Source of the DNA: Scedosporium boydii
Lineage: Eukaryota > Ascomycota > Sordariomycetes > Microascales > Microascaceae
Assembly: GCA_002221725.1 (NCBI GenBank)
Contig: NJFT01000083.1
Coordinates: forward strand, 92,212 to 156,211
Direction of reading: 5' to 3'
DNA: 64,000 nt
Positions 36,901-47,374 of the stretch are shown in pieces (the stretch's first letter is position 1; each line of letters opens with the position of its first letter). Position numbers and translations under genes: made by a program. Under the pieces are notes generated by a model. That model was not told the DNA's origin and did not search any database. It saw only the letters and a list, made by a program, of their open reading frames with translations.

Positions 36901-39900
36901 TAAGCAGATATGTACATAGTGCGATAAAGACGGAGATTGACACTATGGATGCACAAGGGTTCCGGACCTGTGCTGTACGAAGTACCGCTGCACAGTAGAA
37001 TCTGTTCATGTTGTGTCACGATTAATACTTCGAGTTGATTGATTCTTCCTCCCAATTTTCTTTCATCTTTTTCCGGAGCCAGTTTCCATTCCAATGAATT
37101 CTTCCTAGAAGAAAAAAATAGAAAAAGAAAGAAAAGAAACGATGTGCCGAAAAACGATTCCACCTACCTGGATTCACATATAGCACTAGCTAATTTCCGT
37201 CATCTCGGCGAGTTCTCCGAGTTGTATTAATTGCGAACCAGACTCTCGAGTCGCATGGTTCCCAAACCCCTTGCTGACAACTTCTTGAACAATTGATGGA
37301 TAATAATGCTCACTATCAATAATACCTTGTAAAATCAGGAGGATTAGGACAGTCCGCCCCCACGTTTCCCTTGCGGTCGACTGGAGCATAGGATCCCGCT
37401 CCCGCCAATACGTACTACTTCGTCCACTAAGCTCACAAAATAGCACTATCGGGCCCCATACCCCCCTTCGCCATTTCCTCCACTCGGCCCCCCTTCCAAT
37501 GCGGCCCCAGAAGGAGCTAGTGAAACATGCCCTTCCCACGACGTCTTGGGTCCCTGGAAGCGAGTCAAGTCTGGCCTGATGGCATTACTGGGGCCATGGG
37601 TAAGGGACCACGCTAGTGGAGGTATACCGAGGTACTTCGTACAGTGGAGATGAGACGGAAATGCTCTCAGAGGATGAGAAGGACTTTTCTAGCGCCCAGG
37701 CTGGGCGATCCACAGCTGTATTCTTTATCAGCGCGTCACTGGTGGGAAGCAGGGACCTCCTTTCCACTCATCGAATCCACCACGTTGCCTTTGCCCACAG
37801 TCGGGGGATAGCGGACGGGTCTTGTTCCCCGTCCACGTTCCCGCCCATAGCCATTTTAGTGCCCGGCCTCCCCTCCTAAACTACCTCCGTAGGAAATGAC
37901 AGGTTGCTACCTCGCTAAGAAATGGGCTCTGATCACTCCGTGTTTTTCAAGGGCGGGGACGAGGGTTGGAGGCAATCACGCATTTTTTTTTTTTTGCTTT
38001 TCTTCATTAGCATTTCACTAGGGGGGACGCGTTCGCGTTCTGGAAAAGAGTGGATGTCATTCAGTGATTGTCTTTTCTTCACATCCCCCCCTCCCGAAAT
38101 GACGTCTTTCGGCGAACCGGAAACCGTGCAAGTGTCTGAAAGTGCGAGAATAACGTAAACTTCATGTGGGATACGATTGAAATCTGTGCGCTAGGAGGAC
38201 TGCCGTCAAGCAGATGCCTAAGTCTGCTATGCAAGTCAAGAGATTCCCGAAGCATGGTCCAAGGATCAAAAAAGGCACAGGACACCGCGATCTGGAGCCC
38301 CGAGATGGAGCACATAAACAGGATGGACGTGACTGGACGGGGAACACGGGGAGATGGGGCATCTGTGTCTTGAACTGCACGATGGGTGCGGACTTTATGT
38401 ACGCCCCATGCAATAAAATCCAAAACGTGACAAGGGCGAAAAAAGAGAGAGGCAGAGAAAGATGAAAAGTGAGAGGAGATATCAGGAAAAGGCGAACATT
38501 TCGGAACTTGTTGCCTTCGAGTCGTACAAAACTATTCCAAGATGAGATCAGATCCTTCGTTCAAGGTCGAGGGAGACACTGCAGCACACCCAATTCACGT
38601 CGCCCTGATCTTGGCTTCAGTGACTGCTTCTCGATGACAGTCAAGATCGTCAGCACCAACTTCCAAGCTGCCTGCTTGGCACCTCTGTTTGCGATGAGCT
38701 TGGCTTGGAACGAGGGAGCTTAGCTCAGAGGAGACCCCAAGCAGACACAGTGTCCATCGAAAGTCCTTAACACTGTGCTACACACGTACCCGTAGTCCGC
38801 CTCTGATTGGATTGAAACGACCCTTGCTAGCGGTCCTTGAAGAGGGGGTGGAGCAATGGAGAGAGGCGGAGGACCCACGGTCCGTCCAAGTAGCGTTGTC
38901 ACTTGCGCGCAGTGTACTTCGTAGCTTCGTAGTGTAGTGTACCTTCGTACTGTACTGTGTGGCCTCCCGGCTGGAATGAGAACTGCCTTCGTTTAGGCAA
39001 GGTGCACCCTGGATCTCAAGTGGGGCCACTTCTTGGAGGGGGAAAAGGCGTTCCAGACCGCTCCTATTGGATAGAAGTACATGGGTGTCATGGCTTGACA
39101 AGGGTGTTAAGATTGGGGCCGGGTTTGGGAAAAGAGGGAGGGAAGGAAAGGAGAGGGCAGATGAGGGAGAGATGGGGAAAGGCGATTATTCAGGAGCATG
39201 GTTCTGCGGGAAATTCGCTGATCGCTTGAAAATCAAGGCCTGGCAAAAGGCAAAGCAAGGCAAGGCACGGAAGCTTCCCTCCTTCTTAGTGTATACTTCG
39301 TACAGTTTGGAGAAGAGGGTGTGGTACAAGACTGGGATCACGCAACCCTCGTCCATAACCGAGTCAGGGACATGGACCTGCCAATCGACACTAGCTTCTT
39401 TTTTGTCGCTCGCGTTTTGGGTTTTCTCACGAATTTCTTGTCAAAAAATGGGTTTATCTGGATTTAATACTTTTTAACGCCTGAAGGTTGGCATGGACAG
39501 ACACTGTTGGTTGGGTTCAAAAGTTCTGAAAGTGCCCTGGGGCTATTGCATCGGAATGGCCTGGTTGGCTTCCCGACTGGAGAGAGAAAGGGAAAATTGA
39601 TGTTACTCATGTGCATCATAACGTGGTTGGTGCAGAATTTCCTCGTTTGTGCCAGAATCCCATCTCCATGGTAATAGCTCCCCCAATCCCCAATCTCCAA
39701 TCTTGCTTTCCCTTCCCACCCGAGAGGTTCGCGGTTCGGTGCTGGCTTGTTCACTGGAATGTTTTAAAGAGGACGGGTTGGCTGGCCCGTGTGTCATCTG
39801 GGCCGGAAGTGGGTGTGTAGCATCCAGGGTGGGCACGCTGGTCGATGCTACCCTAGACGTGGGTACTCGTTGTACGAAGTATACATATGATGGGCCAGTT

Positions 39901-42197
39901 GACAGACGAAGTACGCATACGAAGACGAGGAAGAAGAAATAGTGCGAAGGGGGTGATTGCGGACCGTCTCGTCGCAGCAGAGATCTTCTTTGCGTCCCCG
40001 GACGGGGGGCATCCACTCACCCGCCACCCGCCCGCACTTTCAGAAACTCTGTTAGTGACGAAGCAACTCTCTTGACTCAGGACGACACGTCTGCTACCAC
40101 GTTGAAGCGTCAGATCTGACGTTGTGGCACTCTTCGAGGGGAGAGATTCTACAGCTTCGTCGGCAATAGATTGCGAGTCCACTTCGTACACTACATATCA
40201 CTCGCGCAGTGCTCCTCCCGCTGACACCACTAGCTGTACCACGTCCAAGGCGACAAGGGCCAATCGCACTGGGAAGCCACAGACTGCTGGCTTCGTACAT
40301 GCTTGCGGGCGCTCTGAGCCGAGGACGGAGGTACACAGTATCTGTCTTTCTTGATCGCACACCGTAGACCTAGTCGCTTGCGACTTTGGGTGATATTCTG
40401 CGACTCTAGGGGCGATTTCGTACTAGCTTCTGCGGCGCATGGAATAGGAGAATGGAATGGCTTGCCGGACATGTTCCCTTTCACCATTTATTGGCAGATT
40501 TCTGGTGACGCTGACGGTGAACGCGAAAAGCCTTGAAGATGTGTCGCACGCGTGGAGATTAGAAGACCCGAGATGGAGAACAGTTATTCATCCTTTCCCC
40601 TGGGCTTCTATAATTACACCTCGCTTCGCCTGGCTCTCCTTTCTCCCCCTTGCTTGGCGTAGAACCTGAACCTTGCAGTATCAATGACAGCTCCGGGGAC
40701 CGTCATCTTCGAGAAGGGCTGGTCGAGCACTACTTCGTAAGAGCAGGTACGAAGTGAAAAAAGAGAAGTGAGACCACCGAGGAAGCCCGGTAACACGGCA
40801 TGGGTGGTCTCTCACCTCTAATCTGGAGAAAAAGCGGTCTCCACCACATAATGAGCTATCGCAAGCTATAGATGGCGCGATGTCTCGCTAGTCAAAGTCA
40901 ATCAGGCGGACTCTTGGGTTTCTTTGGCCCTCCTTGCTTCATCTATTGACGGTATTGATGCTAGCCTGGCGGGTACCAGCGTCCCGTGGATGGCAGGGCT
41001 CGAATGGCTACTACTTTTGCCGCTGGCGTGCTTGGCCTTGCAATATGGTCTACACTATTGGCGAGAGGTCTTGACCCCGGTGCTCATATGGACTTGTAGC
41101 AGAGCGTAATATGCCTCAGGAGAGGGAAACTAGTGACTACCCGAGTGCCCAATCGATGAATCAATCAATTGACCAAGTTGGTTCCTGCGCCGCTTGTCGT
41201 GGGCCACGACATGAGAATGTTGGTCCTGGCCATTGACGAAGGTTCTGTGCTTGTCAGGTACCCAAGGGCTGGAAACGCTGGCAATGGTGCGGGCGTCCGC
41301 AGCGCTGGCCAATTAATTGTACATTGTGTACGAGGACCATCAAGAGCTCCTACCGTTCCCCCCATTCTTTTTCCATTTCAAGGAAGAAAATAACCCTGAG
41401 AAAACTAGGATATTGACTGCTCACATTTAACAAAGCCTGTGGTCGACTCATGCGTAGGAATCGGCTTTTTGTCAGTCTGCTCGACTTTTCTCCATTTGGG
41501 CTAGCCAGTCGAGACCTCAGCATGCCAGAGAGTGTAACCAACATTTGATCAGTCAACCGATTTTCAGAACGCTGTCACAGTGCGTGTTACGTTGGAGGCT
41601 GGGTCAAGTTTGATCTTGCGCCGGGACATTGACGAAGTGGGAAGAAGCCACTTTGCCGGTCTTTTGGGCCATATCACCAAGGCTGTGGTTCCTTGGATAT
41701 ATAAAAGTCTTGATAGGTTCCATAATGCACGTTCTACCACCTCTTTCTTAGTATGAAGCGCCCGAAGAATTGCAATCAGGTCTGAATACTGAAGTCGAGC
41801 CGGAGACATATTCACTTTGGCATTTCTGGAACCACATAAGAATCGTAGAGACACGGAATCGTTAGTGTCGTCGATGGCACAGTCTTTAACACTGTATGCA
41901 TTTCACCCCACACCACGTATCGATTAGATACGACTTCGTACATATTACATGTACACCCTTACAGTGCTTGGTCCACGCTCACACTCACTACAAGTAGCAC
42001 CATCACAGAGAACCACAGGCCAGAAGGTCAAGCCGGCCTGGCCTTGGAAGAGTTACACACCCGTCTGTCACCCAATCCCTTGCTTTCCCACACCTGCGCC
42101 CCCCTCCCATCCCAGTCAGTTCCTGGTTAGGCCCGCTCTCTCACAGTTGATAATATCACCTGGGGCAGGGTCCCTATTTTCCCCCGTTGCATACAAG

Positions 42198-42348
42198 GTA
42201 CTTTGCAGTTTACATCGTACTCTGTACTGTGCTGCATGGTACGGTCTGGTACGGGAAAGTACTCATCGAACCAGGTCCTCTACGCAGGCACGACAGTAGA
42301 GCCGAGTACCGTCCTTTTGCACTTGGGACCAGTGGTACTGACCTGTAC
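42198..42348. promoter_or_regulatory. GTAC cluster upstream of veA
   Basis: Nine GTAC tetramers occur in 151 bp, at 42198, 42217, 42224, 42239, 42249, 42259, 42306, 42335 and 42345; about 0.6 would be expected by chance. The cluster lies just before the long ATG-free region that I read as the veA leader, so it would be in the proximal promoter. Which factor might read it is unknown. Confidence 0.5.
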
Positions 42349-42386
42349 CAATTAATTTGCTCTTGGACCCAACAAAAAGTCCCATG

Positions 42387-43383
42387 GCCCTTCCCTCCCT
42401 CTTCTCCTTTTTTCCCTTCCCGTTCTTCACCACCCAAAACTTCGGACCCCTCGAGATAACCCTCGATTTGAAGGTTGTTTCGACCGTTCCCTTATCGAAT
42501 TGTTCGAGCCGACAGAAAGAGGAGGAAATTCATTTCTGGGAATCGAAGGGAAGAAACAGACTGACTCTTGTCTCCTACTTTTTTCGACGATACCAGACAC
42601 CCAGCAGAGCGACATCAGGAACCCGATAAACACCCGACAAACACCATCCGGCAGACTACTTTTAGACAAGTGCCAACCACACGACCCGGGCAGCTGGACA
42701 CGCTTTCTCAATTTGACGGCTGGCCCACCCTCTCATCCCAAGCCTTGGGACCGACCTCGTTTTTACTTTTCGCCACCCCTCTTTTTCCTGCTCTCCCAAA
42801 TCTTCTATTAGGACTACCGTCGGCCTGCCAAACGCAACCGAGTCAGCTGCGACAGATCTGACAATAGAATCCCGAATTTCTGGCGCCCCAAAAATATCCA
42901 TTCCGAGCCAAATTCAATAATCGTCGGGGCGACACCATTTTTATTTCCTCTTCCCCCCTTTCTCCCTTTCTCATTCGCCGGAATCGCCTGAACTCTCGGT
43001 GTTTCTGCTTTCGACAGCAAACGGACGCTTCGGAGCATCTGTATTTATCGAAACCGCGATTACGACCGATTGGCGGATTTTTTTTTTGGTCTGGTCAATT
43101 GGTTCCGCCACTTTAACGTGAGTTTGATGTCTTGGAATTGTATTTCTTCGGTCGAAAGATCAAATCCATGGTGCTGGGACGGTCTGGGGCATGACTGGCT
43201 GGCCTTGATTCCCGACGCTATTCTGGATGTACCCGGTTCGGTCGCTAATTTTCTTTTCCTTTCGGTAGTGCAGGAACCTTTGAGTGTTGGAAGTGACGAG
43301 ACTTACTCCTGAGCCCGATTTGAGATAGTACAGTTGAGATCCGATTTCGAAACGTGCCTGTCCATCTCATTCGGTCCGACGAG
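42387..43383 (+). promoter_or_regulatory. Probable long 5'UTR of veA with an intron
   Basis: After the ATG at 42384 the + strand has no ATG until 43127, and none from 43274 to the veA start at 43384. The only intervening ATGs (43127, about 43168, 43191 and 43227) all lie inside a GT-AG segment, 43118-43273. Removing it leaves about 841 nt without ATG, where roughly 13 would be expected at random. The region is pyrimidine-rich. This is strong circumstantial evidence for a translated-start-protected leader; the transcription start is not located. Confidence 0.65.
43118..43273 (+). other. Putative 5'UTR intron of veA
   Basis: The donor is GTGAGT after TTTAAC. The acceptor is TAGTGCAG after a T-rich stretch, with a branch-like GCTAAT at about 43243-43248. 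Length is 156 nt. All ATGs of the last kilobase before veA fall within it, which is the best evidence that it is removed from the mRNA. Confidence 0.6.
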
Positions 43384-45029
43384 ATGGCTGCACATATTAT
43401 TTCTACGCCCTCGGATGACGGGCCTGTCATTAAGGAACGGAAGACGAAAGGCGGCAGAACGCTTCAGTACCGATTGACAGTGCTGCAGCAACCCGAACGA
43501 GCTCGTGCTTGCGGTTCCGGATCCAAGTGTAAGCCGAGATTTTGTTTGTCGTAACCTCAAGCGACTAGTGTGGACTGACATGGCAATTAGCTGCTGCCGA
43601 CCGCCGACCTGTGGATCCGCCTCCTGTCGTCGAACTCCGTATCTTCGAGCTGGATCCCAATGCTGGCGAGTCTAAGGACATTACCTTCCACTACAACGCC
43701 AACTTCTTCCTTTTCGCGACCCTCGAGCTCGCCCGGCCCATGGCCCACGGTCGTGTCCAGACTCCCGCAGCTACTGCCACACCCGTTCTGACCGGTATGC
43801 CCGTTTCCGGTATGGCCTACCTTGACCGACCTGCCGAGGCTGGTTACTTCCTATTCCCCGATCTCTCAGTTCGACACGAAGGCCGCTACAAGCTGTCGTT
43901 CAACCTATATGAGGAGACCAAGGAGGAGAAGTATTTTGACGAGGAGACATCCGAGTCTAAAGGCTCACCTGTTGGTGCCTCGTTCGACTGGAGGATGGAG
44001 GTCAAGTCCCAGGCCTTCTGTGTTTACAGCGCCAAGAAGTTCCCTGGTCTAGCCGAGAGCACTGCTCTCAGCCGAACCGTTGCGGATCAAGGATGCCGAG
44101 TTAGGATACGACGCGATGTTCGAATGCGCCGACGAGACGGAAAGCCTTCCACTTCGGACTACAAGAAAGCCGAAGACGAGTATTCGCATAGACCTACCGC
44201 TCGCACACCCGAGAGGCAACAGCCCCACGATTACAGGCAACGATCGTCGAGTGCCGCCAGTGACCACAGCAGAGCCCCTTACCCGCCCGAGCCTCAGCGA
44301 CGACCGTCAATCTCAGAATCCTACGCCACCGGACCCCCACCACCTCCTCCACCGCCGGGTTACGGCCAGAGCGGGCATCTCGGATTTGGACATGCCACCC
44401 CTCACGCTCCCCAACAGTACTCTGATGTGCAACCTCCAGCGTCACCTACAACAGCTTATCCGAACGGTCACCCATCTCCCTTCCAGGCGCCTCAGAGCCA
44501 CGCATACAACTACGGAAGCCGACCCTCTTCGCGGTCTTACGGATCTGCTCAGGGCTCATTTGATGAGCGACGTGCGTCTAATGGATATGTTCCCCCCTCT
44601 CCTCATGCTCCAGAGAAGCACGAAGATCGACGTAGGCCGTCTCAAGGATATGCCACCGCTCCTTCTCCCGTGCGGTCCAGCCACAGCAGCAAGTTAGACG
44701 TGAGGTTGCCACCGATAGCGCAGATGTTTGCGGGCGTTGATGGATTCGACAAGTCGAGGAAGCCGGCGGGCACCACCACCATCGATAATAGGATAGAGCC
44801 GGATCCTGACCCGACCCCTGCGCCTGCGCCCTACGCTAACGTGCCCACTGGTTCTAAGAGGCGCCTGGAAGAGTCTACATATACTGCCCCGCTATATAAC
44901 GGCCAACGCCCTAAGGAGAATGACTCCGTGGTGACTTACGACGGCCTTCGTCTTCGGAATGCTTCCGGCTATATGAAACAGTTCGCGGAGAACACATTCA
45001 TTGCGGAAGCGACCGAGCAAGTGTCGTGA
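43384..45029 (+). CDS. veA: Velvet regulator VeA (Vel1)
   Basis: Global regulator of development and secondary metabolism that enters the nucleus with VelB and bridges to LaeA. Two exons, 43384-43528 and 43591-45029, with a 62-nt intron give 527 aa. The velvet domain runs from [20 protein letters not shown] (about residue 24) to [15 protein letters not shown] (about 230). It contains [59 protein letters not shown] and [18 protein letters not shown]. The uninterrupted domain and this wording indicate VeA rather than VelB or VosA. A basic KERKTKGGR lies N-terminally as a candidate NLS. The rest is Pro/Ser/His-rich and disordered, as in VeA, ending EATEQVS. The splice T|CT rebuilds the conserved S in the SKSAADRRPV region. 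Confidence 0.95.
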
Positions 45030-47374
45030 GGGTTTTTCTACAGCGATTTGCCTTCTATATTCATCATGTTTCCGTTGCATTGAGCAGAAATGGCTGGAGA
45101 GAGACAAAGTCGACTCGTAATGAACTCGGGCGGAATAAGTCGATAATGTCATGTCACCGATATGGAAAACGTTTCTTGGGCAATAGCGGCGCAAATTCGG
45201 GCTGTTATTTTTCTGTGTCTGCACACATTTGTCCCACTTTCTCACTCATCTTGCCGCCTTTTTTATATTATGGTTCGAGGAGGAGAGTTGTACGTGTATA
45301 TCCCAGGGATATTCTGGATGGGCCTACCGGCGTTGTATTCTTTTATTTTTTTTACCTCTTCTTTTTTCCTCTGTCTTCGACTTCGCCTCTTTTCTTCTTG
45401 TTCTTGCCTTAACTCATATTTTTTGTTACCTGGTTGGATTCGACGGATGCATCCAGGCTACCGCACAGCACACACTCATTGTCCACGAAGCTATTTCCTT
45501 ACATATTTTGTCTCTAGTCATCCGCCAAGAGGGTGGTTCATCAATTTCTTATGTTTATCAAATACCTGTCTATACACAGATTTTCTCCTAGCAATTCTTT
45601 TTGGTTCCGTTCTCGTCTTGGTTGGCTTGACATAGGCCTTATTCGTCTTTTGATATTATTACTTGGTGAGGCAGAGAGGAGAGAGGATCTAGCCATATCA
45701 GAGGCGCAGAGAGTGAAGGGGATTCGTGGCCCCTAGTTTGAGGGATAAGGTGGAACCTAGGCTACTTTCGCATATTTGTCTTAGAATACGTTTGAGGGAA
45801 AGGGAGTTGGTATCCTTCTGCATTGAGGACACACACAGAGAGGAGCGTGACTTGCTCCCGAGTGGGTAGGAGACGGTTGATTGCGGGAGAGTCGGGAAGA
45901 TAGAGCTCGGCAAACCTATGGGCAAGGCGATTGGCACAGATTTTGGTCTTTTTTCGATATAGTATTATCGGTTCAGATATGTTAATTGATTTCTGCATTG
46001 TTCTGGATAAGGAGATGCGAGACATTTGAAGACTGTACGTCTGTAAGTGAGTCGTAAGTGAGTCAAGTCTACAGAGGTTTACCGCCAGTGGTTCTAGTGT
46101 GAAAGGTTGGAGTAAAGATCATCATTACCATCCATCATCCTCGTTAATCAACGAATCCTCCATTAGCAAACTTGCGAACTCGAGTATGGATCCCCCTCGA
46201 CATTTCTAAAAGCCACCATGAGTGGAGTCCGTCTCAGCGCACACAAGTCGAACGGACCTCTTCCCGAGAACCGGTGGGATAGCAGGGCTGGTTCAAGGGT
46301 GCCCATTTTCATTTCGGCAAGGCACGCCACGCATAACGACGAGTGGGGGAGTGACGATGCTTTTTATTGCTATTTCTGGGAGGGAAGCGCGCGGAGGAGT
46401 GCATTGATGATATGGGACGCGCACCGCGTAAGATTGCGATTTCTTTTTTGCTTTTGTCGTCGCATTGCAGTTGCCTGAGACTTACACGCGTGGTTTGGGA
46501 GGGATTCTGTTGGAATTGTGAGTCACGTTTCTATTTTTTTTTTTTTTTTTCTGTTCTGTTCTTTTCTTTCTTTGGAATAGGCTGGAATTGGATTAGAATT
46601 GACATATTTCAGTCGGTTGGCTGAGAGTAAAGGGGCCTTCTCGGGATCGTCGAGTTCAAGGTCTCTTGTTCAATCGTTCCAAGTCTGGAGATGAGATTGT
46701 CTCTTTTTTGGCTTTGGGATGTTCCTTCTTTTCTGGTTCGTGCCTGGCGTGTCTCGATGGTCTGTGCGCATCTCCCCACGTCCGCGTCAAAATCCCGTTG
46801 GGGGAGATACTTTGGTACTTGTTCAACATCTTCACCCCTGGCAACCAAGCAAGCAACCAAAAAGAGATCAGACCTCAGACTTCCATCACACAAAATCCTG
46901 ACCACGGGGCATTGCTTGGGGAAATCCATTCCCTGTACTTCGTAAAACCTACTCATGTCCTACGCTTCCTAGACAAAACATAGATCCCCTTTTTGCCATT
47001 TTCATCCTTCCTCATTGATATTCCTCAAATACTTCCAACTCTTGTGCTCTTTTGAGACAGCTTTGTTTACTGCCTACCCGGTCTGTTTCGCTGCACATAT
47101 AACTGCAGACTTAAGGGGCAATTCCAGCAGCAAACTCGCCTGGACGTGTTTTCTGTACCCTTCAACAGATTGGCCCTCTTCTTTAGAGGGAGATGAATGA
47201 TCTGAGAGAAAAAGGATATCCAACCAAGGAAGCCACAGTGGTGGCGTAGCCAACTCTGATCTAAACATCCAGTACGAAAACAACACCCAACCATTGCCAC
47301 ATTGTCGCCAACCAAGCAGGCCACACTGGCCAGCTCAGCTCGAACACAACACAAGCCCATCGATAACCGAAGAG
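45030..47374. other. 2.3 kb intergenic, veA 3' flank and promoter of next gene
   Basis: T/C-rich 3' flank with T runs at about 45333-45370 and a T16 block near 46533-46548. An 11-bp tandem GTAAGTGAGTC lies at 46043-46064, whose right copy extends to TGAGTCA, the CPC-1/Gcn4 core. A TACTTCGTA word is at 46936 and an 18-codon uORF at 47193-47249. No protein-like frame. Confidence 0.45.
47193..47249 (+). promoter_or_regulatory. Candidate uORF before the 531-aa gene
   Basis: An ATG at 47193 opens 18 codons and stops at TAG 47247-47249, 125 nt before the main start. The remaining 125 nt lack any ATG. It matters only if transcription begins upstream of 47193, which I cannot tell. Confidence 0.3.

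Larger units (their letters stand above)
30938..43383. other. 12.4 kb non-coding interval upstream of veA
   Basis: No frame across this span resembles a protein; the longest are about 137 codons with skewed composition and no introns linking them. Contents I can point to are at least 18 CTTCGTA/TACGAAG words between 31.8 and 42 kb, a CTTCGTACGAAG palindrome at 35127-35138, three such words in 35 bp at 38915-38949, a T13 run at about 37981-37993, an orphan TATATAAAAG at 41698-41707, a nine-fold GTAC cluster at 42198-42348, and the veA leader from about 42387. No intact transposase, reverse transcriptase or terminal repeat was recognised. Confidence 0.6.

Noticed and set aside
41564..41854. 96-codon minus frame (MSLRFLCGSRN...) in the desert
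   Set aside because: Looks helical but lacks a leader, introns or any remembered homologue.
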